From JADKAV01 sp963733395 (GTDB taxonomy: Bacteria > Actinomycetota > Actinomycetes > S36-B12 > UBA10799): a DNA stretch of 64,000 bases. Positions 1 to 7,751 of the stretch are shown here, one piece after another. The position numbers were made by a program, and so were the translations under genes. The notes below the pieces were generated by a model. It made no database searches, was not told where the DNA came from, and saw only the letters and a list, made by a program, of their open reading frames with translations. The stretch lies in contig CAVTCZ010000022.1 of assembly GCA_963733395.1 (NCBI GenBank), forward strand, positions 124,001-188,000, in the 5' to 3' direction. Every line of letters starts with the position of its first letter. The first letter of the stretch is position 1.

Positions 1-1070
1 GCGGCGAGCCGGTCCTGAGGCAGGGCCGGCACGGTGAGGTCGCGCCGCCCGGTGGTCGTGGTCGCTGCCAGAAGGCTGTCCCACACGGCGGACTCGGCCG
101 CGTCAACCGTGGCCTCGAACAGGTCGTCCAGGCGGGATCCGGGCCATGCGGCGCGATCGGGCGCCGCACCGCGAGGCGCCCGCAGACCGGTGGCCAGACA
201 GCAGAAGATCTCGCCGCTGCCGTGGTGTGCGACCGATCCGCACCTCGCCAGCCCGAGTCCGACCCGCGCCGCGACGCGGGTCGCAGCCGCTGGATCGAGC
301 GGCGCGTCGGTGACGACGACCCCGATGCACGAGCCGGCCGGCTCCGGGTGGTGCGCGGCCCACCAGGCCGGCTCGTCGAGCTCCTCGCCCACGACCCGGC
401 CGCGGATCGTCAACTGGTGCGGTGCTCCGAAGTTGGTGAGCAGCACGACGGCGACGGTGGTGCCGTCGGGCAGGACGCGCGACGAGGTCCCGATCCCGCC
501 CTTCCACCCCATACACACGGTCCCCGTCCCCGCACCCACGCAACCGCTCAGGGCCGCCCGACCGCCCGGCGGGAGGCCTTCCTTGGCCGAGAGACGCGCC
601 TGCGCCAGGGCCTGCGCCACGTCCGCGTCCGTCACATGCATGGTGCGCGGGTCGTTCAGCCACGAGTCGTCGCACTCGCCCACGACCGGGATCACGACCG
701 AATCCGCGATCCCGGGCTGTTCGGCCATGAGCAGCCGGCAGGCGGCGTCGTAGACGCGGCCGACCTGCATCGTGCTGGTGAGGAAGACGGGGGTCTCGGT
801 CACCCCCCACTCCCGGATCTGCAGGCTGCCGGTCAGCTCGCCCGCGCCGTTGAGGACCGCGACCCCCGCCGGCACCGGGCTCGCCCACACGTCGCCCCCA
901 GGGTCCACGACAGTCACCCCCGTCCGGGCGATCCCGCTGCCCGCCGGCGGGTCGGCATCGTCGCGGACGATCGTCGCGTGCCCCAGCCCTGCGCCGGGCA
1001 CGTCGAGCACGGAGTCACTGGGGCCGGTGGGGAAGCGGCCGAAGGACCGGGCGAGGAAAGGTGGCGGCAT
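1..1070 (-). CDS. P1 family peptidase (DmpA-like aminopeptidase), 3' end cut by window edge
   Basis: N-terminal-nucleophile aminopeptidase/amidase of the DmpA-BapA (P1/S58) family. The protein is open for 356 codons and runs off the left edge, so the C-terminus is missing. The conserved N-terminal DVPG..GHAT stretch lies at residues 23-33. The self-cleavage and nucleophile motif is visible as Gly246-Ser247 in AGSCIGVVVTDAPL, matching the Gly249-Ser250 processing site known for DmpA; this would autoprocess into alpha and beta chains. The ATG at 1070 gives about 20 residues before the first conserved motif; a GTG at 1010 is a possible later start. The gene is divergent from the deacetylase at 1080 with only 9 bases between the two ATGs. 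Substrate is unknown. Confidence 0.85.
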   Translation of the reverse strand, partial: MPPPFLARSFGRFPTGPSDSVLDVPGAGLGHATIVRDDADPPAGSGIARTGVTVVDPGGDVWASPVPAGVAVLNGAGELTGSLQIREWGVTETPVFLTSTMQVGRVYDAACRLLMAEQPGIADSVVIPVVGECDDSWLNDPRTMHVTDADVAQALAQARLSAKEGLPPGGRAALSGCVGAGTGTVCMGWKGGIGTSSRVLPDGTTVAVVLLTNFGAPHQLTIRGRVVGEELDEPAWWAAHHPEPAGSCIGVVVTDAPLDPAAATRVAARVGLGLARCGSVAHHGSGEIFCCLATGLRAPRGAAPDRAAWPGSRLDDLFEATVDAAESAVWDSLLAATTTTGRRDLTVPALPQDRLA

Positions 1071-1079
1071 GGTGGCATC

Positions 1080-2147
1080 ATGCCGCACATGACGCTCCCC
1101 GTGGTCTGGTCCGACGACTGCCTGCTCCACGTCCCGGGCGGGGAGGTATGGGTCGGCATCCACACCCCCGGGACCGAGGTGCCCGAGCGACTGGAGGCCA
1201 TCCGCGCCGCCCTTTCCGAGGCCGGCCACCCGTTCGTTCCGGCGACCGCCCACGGAGACGGACCCGTGCTGGCCGTCCACGATGCCGCGCTGCTGGACTA
1301 CCTGGCCGACGCATACACCGGGTGGGTGGCCGCCGGCTTCCCCGACGACCCCGGGCAGGACCGGGTGGTCGGCTACCTGTTCCCCACGCCCGGGTTGTTG
1401 TCCGGGCTTGCGCTGCGTACCCCCACGGCGGCACACGCCCGCGCAGGCCGCTTCTGCTACGACACGATGACGCTGGTCGGCCCGGACACGTATCGCGCCG
1501 CCCGAGCGTCGGCCGACGCGGCCCTGACCGCGGTCGACCTGGTCGGCTCGGGGGCACCCGCCGCGTACGCCGCCTGCCGCCCGCCGGGTCACCATGTCAC
1601 ACGGGACGCCTTCGGGGGCTCCTGCTACCTGAACAACGCAGCCATCGCGGCGCAGGCGCTGCGCTCGGCGGGGCACGACCGGGTGGCCGTGGTCGACGTC
1701 GATGCCCACCACGCCAACGGGACGCAGTCGATCTTCTACGACCGATCGGACGTGCTGGTGGCATCGGTGCACGTCGACCCCGGCGCGGGCTGGTTCCCGC
1801 ACTACCTCGGTTTCGCCGACGAGACCGGTCGAGGGGCCGGCGAGGGCGCGAACCTCAATCTCCCCCTGCCGGAGGGCACCGGCGACCAGGGGTGGCTGGC
1901 CGCGGTCGGGGCCGCGGTCGAGGCGGTCGCCCGGTTCGACCCCGGCGCCGTAGTGCTCTCTCTCGGGGTGGACGCGGCGGCCGACGACCCCGAGAGCCCG
2001 CTGCGCGTCACCGCCGAGGGGTACCACGACGCCGCGCGGCAGGTCGCCGCCCTCGGCCTCCCCGTCGTCGCCGTCCAAGAGGGCGGATACCACCTGCCGA
2101 CCCTCGGGCGGCTCGTGGCCGCGGCACTGGACGGCCTCGCTGGCTGA
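1080..2147 (+). CDS. Histone deacetylase-like / acetylpolyamine amidohydrolase family protein
   Basis: A 355-residue zinc-dependent deacylase of the arginase/deacetylase fold. Typical motifs are present in order: RPPGHHV (paired active-site histidines), DVDAHHANGTQ (zinc-binding Asp/His) and LSLGVDA (second metal Asp). Bacterial members act on acetylated polyamines or other small N-acyl substrates; the substrate here cannot be read from sequence. The start is ATG 1080; ATG 1089 in the same frame is an alternative. An AGGAAAGG stretch at 1053-1060 is rather far upstream for a ribosome binding site. Divergent from the P1 peptidase, convergent with the C26 amidotransferase. Confidence 0.9.
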   Translation: MPHMTLPVVWSDDCLLHVPGGEVWVGIHTPGTEVPERLEAIRAALSEAGHPFVPATAHGDGPVLAVHDAALLDYLADAYTGWVAAGFPDDPGQDRVVGYLFPTPGLLSGLALRTPTAAHARAGRFCYDTMTLVGPDTYRAARASADAALTAVDLVGSGAPAAYAACRPPGHHVTRDAFGGSCYLNNAAIAAQALRSAGHDRVAVVDVDAHHANGTQSIFYDRSDVLVASVHVDPGAGWFPHYLGFADETGRGAGEGANLNLPLPEGTGDQGWLAAVGAAVEAVARFDPGAVVLSLGVDAAADDPESPLRVTAEGYHDAARQVAALGLPVVAVQEGGYHLPTLGRLVAAALDGLAG

Positions 2148-2504
2148 GTGACAGCTGCGGCCCAACAACCGGGACTGCTGTTCTGCCAGGGATTCCAGCA
2201 GGCCTGGTTCGTGTCGCCCCCAGCGGGCATGATGGCCGCGTGCAGGCGACAGCGCGGGAGACGCGTCGACGACCACCGCCCGACAAGCCGGTAACGAACC
2301 CCCACCGCGGCATCGAATCACGGGGACGAACCCTCCCCGGCGCGCTCAGCGGACCGATGAGCGCGTGCTTCAAGCGTTCGCTGTCCCCCTGGAGTGCGCA
2401 GGCATTCGCCGTGGCCATCCGTGGGCCGATCGGGGTTGGTCGCGGCACCGGGCGGCCCGCGGTTCGCTTCCGGTTTCAGGCCGCGGGGGCCGGCAGACGC
2501 CCGC
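2148..2504. other. Intergenic region between two convergent genes, no gene seen
   Basis: About 357 bases between the deacetylase and the C26 amidotransferase. Open frames here show no recognisable protein and no plausible start signal. Only short inverted repeats are visible and I cannot assign a terminator with confidence. Confidence 0.4.
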
Positions 2505-3191
2505 TCACAACCCCGCGGCATCCACCAGCGCCTGGAACAGTCGCACATCCCCGCCGTGCTCCGGGTGCCATTGCACACCGAGCGCGAAACCACTGCCCGG
2601 CGCTTCGCACGCCTCGACCGTCCCGTCGGCCGCACGCCCGGTCACGAGCAGTCGCCCCGGGTCGGCCACGGCCTGGTGGTGGGAGGAGTTGACCACCATC
2701 TGCTCGCCGAGCAGCCCGTGGGCCAGCGATCCTGCCTCGAAGGTCGCGAGGTGCTCGGTGAACGTGCCGAGTTTGACCCGGTGCACCAGATCCGTGACCT
2801 CCGGCAAGTGCTGGGTGAGGTACCCGCCCTCGGCGACTGCCATGATCTGCAGCCCGCGGCAGATCCCCAGGATCGGGGTCCCGGCCTCGCGGGCCTGGCG
2901 GTACAACGCCACTTCGAACTCATCGCGCAGGTGCCGCGGCAGATCGTTGCTGGGGTGCGGCTCCTGGCCGTACATGGTGGCGGAGATGTCGGGGCCGCCG
3001 GTCAGGATGAGCCCGTCGACGCTGCCCACCAGCTCGGCCGCCGCGTCCTGCTGGGGGGGCAGCAGCACCGGCACCCCGCCCGAGCGGATCACGGCCTCCG
3101 GGTACCACGCGTGCAGCAGGGTGGCGTCGGTGTGCCAGGCCGCCCACCGGGCCGGCTCGACGTAGGCGGTGAGTCCGATCACGGGTCGCAT
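2505..3191 (-). CDS. Class I glutamine amidotransferase-like gamma-glutamyl hydrolase (peptidase C26, PuuD-like)
   Basis: A 228-residue stand-alone amidotransferase of the peptidase C26 family, which hydrolyses gamma-glutamyl amide bonds, for example gamma-glutamyl-GABA in putrescine breakdown. The nucleophile is Cys111 in GICRGLQ, with the partner His209 and Glu211 in QWHPE. The start MRPVIGLTAY is chosen because conserved sequence begins there; a GTG/ATG-type start 13 codons upstream would run into the promoter of the leuA leader. A glutamate decarboxylase (GABA maker) gene lies 4.5 kb away, which fits GABA/putrescine metabolism only loosely. Function beyond the hydrolase family is an inference. 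Confidence 0.88.
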   Translation of the reverse strand: MRPVIGLTAYVEPARWAAWHTDATLLHAWYPEAVIRSGGVPVLLPPQQDAAAELVGSVDGLILTGGPDISATMYGQEPHPSNDLPRHLRDEFEVALYRQAREAGTPILGICRGLQIMAVAEGGYLTQHLPEVTDLVHRVKLGTFTEHLATFEAGSLAHGLLGEQMVVNSSHHQAVADPGRLLVTGRAADGTVEACEAPGSGFALGVQWHPEHGGDVRLFQALVDAAGL

Positions 3192-3198
3192 GGATCCA

Positions 3199-3226
3199 TT
3201 GTGTCCCCGCGTCTGCGTGCTAACCT
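3199..3226 (+). promoter_or_regulatory. Promoter of the leuA leader transcript
   Basis: A TTGTGT -35-like box (3199-3204) and a TAACCT -10 box (3221-3226) are 16 bases apart. The first base of the leader peptide GTG (3233) falls at the expected transcription start, so the leader mRNA would be leaderless. The promoter begins only 8 bases beyond the divergent C26 gene start. Confidence 0.65.
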
Positions 3227-3232
3227 GCAAGG

Positions 3233-3277
3233 GTGTTGCGCGGGCTGCTTCTGCTTAGCTGCCGCGGCGAGGCCTGA
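3233..3277 (+). CDS. leuA leader peptide (14 aa, Leu-rich)
   Basis: Reading from GTG 3233: M-L-R-G-L-L-L-L-S-C-R-G-E-A-stop. Five of 14 residues are Leu, four of them consecutive (CTG CTT CTG CTT), including CTT codons that should be uncommon in a genome this GC-rich. It sits directly between a promoter and a set of competing hairpins upstream of leuA, the classic layout of leucine-responsive transcription attenuation, which has been predicted for leuA in Actinobacteria. The start codon lies 6 bases after the -10 box, so translation would begin at the 5' end of the RNA. Confidence 0.8.
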   Translation: MLRGLLLLSCRGEA

Positions 3278-3310
3278 TCACCGGCCCCCTCGTCGCGGAG
3301 CCTCGACGCG
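3262..3310 (+). promoter_or_regulatory. leuA attenuator: mutually exclusive RNA stems
   Basis: CCGCGGCGAGG (3262-3272), inside the last leader codons, can pair over 11 bp (one G-U) with CCTCGTCGCGG (3288-3298), or nearly as well with CCTCGACGCG (3301-3310). The two right arms can also form the small hairpin CGTCG/CGACG (3291-3295 with 3304-3308). A ribosome stalled on the Leu codons or stopping at the TGA would mask 3262-3272 differently and so choose between folds. There is no clear T-run, so whether the switch acts on transcription or on leuA translation is open. Confidence 0.6.
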
Positions 3311-3346
3311 CCGGTTGCCCGAACCCACCAGCAACCAGGAGCCACG

Positions 3347-5056
3347 ATGAACGAACAACAGCCCTCCCCCATGGCGTTCCACCGCTACAAACCCTTCGTC
3401 CCCCTCGACCTGCCCGACCGCACCTGGCCGGACAGGGTGATCACACAAGCCCCCCGCTGGTGCGCCGTCGATCTGCGTGACGGCAACCAGGCCTTGATCG
3501 ACCCGATGAGCCCGGCGCGCAAGATGCGCATGTTCGAACTGCTGGTCCGGTTGGGCTACAAGGAGATCGAGGTGGGCTTCCCCTCGGCCTCGCAGACGGA
3601 CTTCGACTTCGTGCGCCAACTCATCGAGGAGGACCGCATCCCCGACGATGTGGTGATCCAGGTGCTGACCCAGGCCCGCGACCACCTCATCGAGCGGACC
3701 TACGAATCCATCCGCGGCGCCAAGCAGGCCATCGTCCACCTGTACAACTCCACGTCGACGCTGCAGCGCCGGGTCGTGTTCGGCCTGGACCGCGACGGCA
3801 TCAAGGACATCGCCGTGCATGGCGCGCAACTGTGCCTCAAGTACGCCGACACGATCCCCGAGACCGAGGTCTTCTTCGAGTACTCCCCTGAGTCCTACAC
3901 CGGCACCGAACTCGAGTTCGCCGTCGAGGTGTGTGACGCCGTGAACGAGGTCTGGCAGCCGACGCCGGATCGCAAGGTCATCATCAACCTGCCGGCCACC
4001 GTCGAGATGGCAACGCCCAACGTCTATGCCGACTCGATCGAGTGGATGAGCCGGAACCTGGCCCACCGCGACTCCATCGTGCTGAGCCTGCACCCGCACA
4101 ACGACCGCGGTACCGCAGTGGCTGCTGCGGAGCTGGGTTACATGGCCGGCGCCGACCGCATCGAGGGTTGCCTGTTCGGCAACGGCGAGCGCACCGGCAA
4201 CGTCTGCCTGGTGACCCTGGGCATGAACCTCTTCAGCCAGGGCATCGACCCGCAGATCGACTTCCGCAACATCGATGAGATCCGGCGGACCGTCGAGTAC
4301 TGCAACCAGTTGCCGGTCCACGAGCGCCACCCGTACGGCGGCGACCTGGTCTTCACCGCTTTCTCCGGTTCGCACCAGGACGCCATCAACAAGGGCCTGA
4401 AGGCGCTGGAGGCCATCGGAGCCGAGCAGGACAAGGACGTCCGGGACGTGCAGTGGGAGGTCCCCTACCTGCCGATCGACCCGCAGGACGTGGGGCGGAC
4501 CTACGAGGCCGTCATCCGCGTCAACTCGCAGTCCGGCAAGGGCGGCGTGGCCTACATCATGCGCACCGAGCACAAGTTGGAACTGCCGCGCCGGCTGCAG
4601 ATCGAGTTCTCCGGCGTCATCCAGCACCACACCGAGGACGAGGGCGGCGAGGTGACCGGGATGCAGATGTGGGACATCTTCACCGACGAGTACCTGCCCA
4701 ACCCGCAGGCACCATGGGGGCGGTTCGCCCTCGTCAAGCACGAGCTCGTCAGCGAGGTCGACGGTGACACGGTCGTGAAGGCCACGGTGCTGGACAACGG
4801 TGAGCCGGTCGAACTCGTCGGGCACGGAAACGGCCCGATCGCGGCCTTCTGCGAAGCACTGCACGAGCACGCGGACGTCCGGGTGCTCGACTACCACGAG
4901 CACGCCCTGGCCTCCGGCGGCGACGCCAAGGCCGCTGCCTACCTGGAATGCGCCGTCGACGGCAAGGTCCTGTGGGGCGTCGGCATCCACTCGTCGATCG
5001 TGACGGCCTCGCTGAAGGCCGTGGTCAGCGCCGTCAACCGGGCCCACCGGAACTGA
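3347..5056 (+). CDS. leuA: 2-isopropylmalate synthase
   Basis: First committed enzyme of leucine biosynthesis: condenses 2-oxoisovalerate (from the ilv pathway) with acetyl-CoA. The 569-residue length and the start region with ..QAPRWCAVDLRDGNQAL.. fit the long actinobacterial LeuA type. The DLRDGNQ metal/substrate loop is near residue 44, LHPHNDRGTAVAA carries the metal-binding His-x-His region, and the C-terminal ~130 residues form the regulatory domain for leucine feedback. An AGGAG ribosome binding site precedes ATG 3347. The upstream leader peptide indicates leucine-responsive control. No leuB/C/D is in the window. Confidence 0.97.
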   Translation: MNEQQPSPMAFHRYKPFVPLDLPDRTWPDRVITQAPRWCAVDLRDGNQALIDPMSPARKMRMFELLVRLGYKEIEVGFPSASQTDFDFVRQLIEEDRIPDDVVIQVLTQARDHLIERTYESIRGAKQAIVHLYNSTSTLQRRVVFGLDRDGIKDIAVHGAQLCLKYADTIPETEVFFEYSPESYTGTELEFAVEVCDAVNEVWQPTPDRKVIINLPATVEMATPNVYADSIEWMSRNLAHRDSIVLSLHPHNDRGTAVAAAELGYMAGADRIEGCLFGNGERTGNVCLVTLGMNLFSQGIDPQIDFRNIDEIRRTVEYCNQLPVHERHPYGGDLVFTAFSGSHQDAINKGLKALEAIGAEQDKDVRDVQWEVPYLPIDPQDVGRTYEAVIRVNSQSGKGGVAYIMRTEHKLELPRRLQIEFSGVIQHHTEDEGGEVTGMQMWDIFTDEYLPNPQAPWGRFALVKHELVSEVDGDTVVKATVLDNGEPVELVGHGNGPIAAFCEALHEHADVRVLDYHEHALASGGDAKAAAYLECAVDGKVLWGVGIHSSIVTASLKAVVSAVNRAHRN

Positions 5057-5094
5057 TCGGCCGGGTTCTGGACGGTTTTGTCACACCCACCACG

Positions 5095-5100
5095 TACCGT
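5095..5100 (+). promoter_or_regulatory. -10 box for leaderless subtilase gene
   Basis: TACCGT followed by 6 bases and the GTG start at 5107; no ribosome binding site is seen. The -35 region is not obvious. Confidence 0.5.
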
Positions 5101-5106
5101 GGAACT

Positions 5107-6687
5107 GTGAAGCGGGCACTCGTCGCGATTGCCGTCGCGCTGGCACTGGGGTCCGCTCCAGTCGCCGCCGACGACGATGCCGGCACGCCCACGCCCGCCC
5201 CGGCCGCGCAGGCCTGGGAAGAACCCTCGGCCACCGTGCTCGCCGACCCCGACACCGTGGTGGCACAGTCCGGGGATTCCGGGGCCATGACCGTGGTGTA
5301 CGCGGTGCAGGACGGCGACTCGCTGCGGATCGAGACCGAGCCCGCCCGCTCGGCCGCCGATGCGGCGCAGACGATCGCCGACATCCAGGCGCAGCCGGAC
5401 GTCGTGGCCGTGGACGTCGACACCACCCGCCGACTCACCGGCCTGCCCACGGCGGGGTCGTTGGCGGCTGATCCGCGCCGTGAAGACCAGTGGGCACTGG
5501 ACGCCCTGCAGGCCGAAACCGTCTGGGGATCCTCCACCGGCGCCGGGGTGACGGTGGCCGTGATCGACTCCGGGGTCTCCAAGCATCCCGACCTCGCCGG
5601 CAGCTTCGTCCGCGGCACGGACTTCGTCGACGGCACCGACGGCCGGGCCGATCCGAACGGCCACGGCACGCACGTCGCCGGCATCATCGCCATGACCGCG
5701 AACAACAGCATCGGCGGGGCGGGGCTGGCCCCCGACGTCTCGATCATGCCGGTGGTGGTCGCGGACGCCGGCGGCTCGGTGCGGGCCGCGGACTCCGCGC
5801 AGGGGATCATCTGGGCCGTCGACCACGGCGCAGATGTGCTGAACATGAGTTACTCCGGCTCGGCCAGTTCCGTGGAGCAGAAGGCGATCCAGTACGCGTT
5901 GTCGAAGGGCGTGGTCCCGGTGGCCGCCGTCGGCAACGCCTACCTCGACTCCGGCGGGTCGCTCTACAACCCCGTGCAGTACCCGGCGGCATTCCCGGGG
6001 GTACTCGGCGTGGGCGCTGTGACCAAGGGCTTGCAGCGGTCGTCGTTCTCCGAGGTCGGCAAGCAGGTGGACGTGGTGGCCCCCGGCGGCAGCGGCGCGT
6101 TCGACTCCCCGAAGGGAATCTTCAGCACGTACAGCGGCTCCAGTTACGTACGCATGCCCGGCACCTCGATGGCCACGCCATACGCGTCCGCCGCGATGGC
6201 CCTGACCGTATCCCGGGAACGGGCACTTGGCCTGACCGCCGACCCCAAAGACGTTCTGCTCGGAACCGCCACGGATCTCGGAACCCCCGGCCGCGACGAC
6301 GAGTTCGGGTTCGGGCTGGTCAATCCGGCTGCGGCGATGCTGACGCTGGCCGCGCTGAGCACCAGCGGCGGCACGCTGCCGGTGATCAAGCCCGCCGAGG
6401 TCACGACCCGGGTGACGCACCGGGTGCAGGTGCGGGTCAACGACGGGTTCCTGCGCTACCGGATCCCGGCCAAGGGCTCCTTCGTGGTCGCCTGGCAGCA
6501 GTTCAAGAACAACGACTGGTCCGAGCCGACCAAGTTCGACGGCAAGCGCAAGGGCCGGACCTGGTACACGGTGCGGACCGCTGGCGGCTTGAAGGTGCGA
6601 ATCATGGCCATCCGCAGCGGCGCCGGCAAGAAGGCCCCGATCTGGGTCTCACCGACCTTCCGGACCCGCACCGAGACCCCCGGATAG
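5107..6687 (+). CDS. Secreted S8 family serine peptidase (subtilisin-like)
   Basis: A 526-residue exported protease. Signal peptide in residues 1-21 (VKRALVAIAVALALGSAPVA then acidic mature start). An inhibitor-like propeptide occupies roughly residues 40-110. The catalytic triad is visible: Asp154 in VIDSG, His186 in NGHGTHVAG and Ser354 in GTSMATP. After the catalytic domain (about 120-430) there is a ~95-residue beta-rich, Lys/Arg-rich tail. GTG 5107 is chosen because it starts the signal peptide exactly and sits 6 bases after a -10 box. Its TAG stop codon provides the first three bases of the next gene's -10 box. Confidence 0.93.
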   Translation: MKRALVAIAVALALGSAPVAADDDAGTPTPAPAAQAWEEPSATVLADPDTVVAQSGDSGAMTVVYAVQDGDSLRIETEPARSAADAAQTIADIQAQPDVVAVDVDTTRRLTGLPTAGSLAADPRREDQWALDALQAETVWGSSTGAGVTVAVIDSGVSKHPDLAGSFVRGTDFVDGTDGRADPNGHGTHVAGIIAMTANNSIGGAGLAPDVSIMPVVVADAGGSVRAADSAQGIIWAVDHGADVLNMSYSGSASSVEQKAIQYALSKGVVPVAAVGNAYLDSGGSLYNPVQYPAAFPGVLGVGAVTKGLQRSSFSEVGKQVDVVAPGGSGAFDSPKGIFSTYSGSSYVRMPGTSMATPYASAAMALTVSRERALGLTADPKDVLLGTATDLGTPGRDDEFGFGLVNPAAAMLTLAALSTSGGTLPVIKPAEVTTRVTHRVQVRVNDGFLRYRIPAKGSFVVAWQQFKNNDWSEPTKFDGKRKGRTWYTVRTAGGLKVRIMAIRSGAGKKAPIWVSPTFRTRTETPG

Positions 6688-6690
6688 CCT
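6685..6690 (+). promoter_or_regulatory. -10 box overlapping the subtilase stop codon
   Basis: TAGCCT, 6 bases before the ATG at 6697. The TAG is also the in-frame stop of the upstream protease gene, so the small membrane protein can be transcribed on its own as a leaderless mRNA. Confidence 0.5.
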
Positions 6691-6696
6691 TCGGCC

Positions 6697-6861
6697 ATGG
6701 ACACCTTCGACGGCCGCGGACTGGCGATCGGCATCGCTGGCGGTGTCGCCGTCGGGTTGGCCATCTGGTTCTTCACCGGCAGCTCCCTGTGGATCGGCAT
6801 CATGGCGGCCATCGGCGCCGTGATCGGGATGAACGCGGGCTTCGGCAAGTCCGGCGACTGA
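6697..6861 (+). CDS. Small membrane protein (54 aa), unknown function
   Basis: Not recognised. It starts MDTFDGRGLAIGIAGG and has two closely spaced hydrophobic stretches (about residues 8-24 and 28-46) linked by FFTGSS, suggesting a hairpin-type two-pass membrane protein, ending in a short charged tail (GKSGD). The codon pattern is GC-rich in third positions like its neighbours. A leaderless start at 6697 is supported by the TAGCCT box. Confidence 0.7.
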   Translation: MDTFDGRGLAIGIAGGVAVGLAIWFFTGSSLWIGIMAAIGAVIGMNAGFGKSGD

Positions 6862-6904
6862 CCTGGATTGGCGGGGCTGCCGAACTCCGGTGAGGATGTC
6901 ACCT

Positions 6905-7684
6905 ATGACCACCGTGTTCATCACCGGCTCAACTGACGGCATCGGCCTGCGCACCGCCGAGATCCTTCGTGCCCGCGGCTGTGACGTCATCGTGCACGGC
7001 CGCGACCCCGGGAAGGTGGACGCCGTGCGCAGCCAGGTCGGCGCCGTGGCCGGACTGGTCGCGGACCTCGGGGACCTGCGGCAGGTCGAGCGGCTGGCGG
7101 ACGAGGCGGCGGAGTTGGAGCCCGACGTGCTGCTCAACAACGCCGGCATCTACGCCCGGGAACGGATCCAGGCCCCCTCCGGCGAGGCCACCTGGGTGGT
7201 GAACCATCTGGCCGCGAGCCTGCTGGCCGATGCCTTGATCCCGACCATGGCGCCCGGCGGCCGGGTTGTCTACGTCTCCTCCATCGCCCACGGCCGAGCG
7301 CAGATCGACCTCGATGACCCCGAGTTCGAGCACCGGCCCTACGACCACTACGCGGCCTACGCGCAGAGCAAGCTCGCGAACCTGCTCATGGCCCGGGAGA
7401 CGGCCCGCCGATTGGGCCCGGACGCGACTGTGAGCGTGAACGCGCTGCACCCCGGGGTGATCGGGACCAAGCTGCTGACGGAGGGGTTCCAGATCCCCGG
7501 TCGCGACGACCTCGACGCCGGCAGCCGGACATCGGTCTTCGCCGTGCTCGACGCCGAGCCGGGTCTGACCGGTCAGTACTTCGTGCGGTCCAAACCTGCG
7601 GCGGCCCAGGGCGCGGGCGCGGACGACGCTCTGGCAGCGCGGCTCTACGACTACACGCTGGCGACGATCGAAGAGCGCACCTGA
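6905..7684 (+). CDS. SDR family oxidoreductase (retinol dehydrogenase-like)
   Basis: A 259-residue short-chain dehydrogenase/reductase with the nucleotide-binding motif TGSTDGIG (residues 8-15), NNAG near residue 79, and the catalytic YAAYAQSK (Tyr/Lys pair) in the second half. The LYDYTLATIE C-terminus resembles the retinol dehydrogenase/WW-domain oxidoreductase-like subgroup. ATG 6905 is preferred over upstream in-frame starts because the Rossmann fold begins immediately and GGTGAGGA lies about 8 bases upstream. Substrate unknown. Convergent with gadB. Confidence 0.88.
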   Translation: MTTVFITGSTDGIGLRTAEILRARGCDVIVHGRDPGKVDAVRSQVGAVAGLVADLGDLRQVERLADEAAELEPDVLLNNAGIYARERIQAPSGEATWVVNHLAASLLADALIPTMAPGGRVVYVSSIAHGRAQIDLDDPEFEHRPYDHYAAYAQSKLANLLMARETARRLGPDATVSVNALHPGVIGTKLLTEGFQIPGRDDLDAGSRTSVFAVLDAEPGLTGQYFVRSKPAAAQGAGADDALAARLYDYTLATIEERT

Positions 7685-7751
7685 CCGCGGTCGCCGACGT
7701 TGCCACCCCCGACCCGCCGGGGCCGCGGGGTAACGGTGGGAGCGCGGCCGC

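Noticed and set aside
3278..5047. A 589-codon open frame antisense to leuA
   Set aside because: Shadow frame of leuA caused by high third-position GC; Val/Asp/Gly/Arg-rich with no motif.
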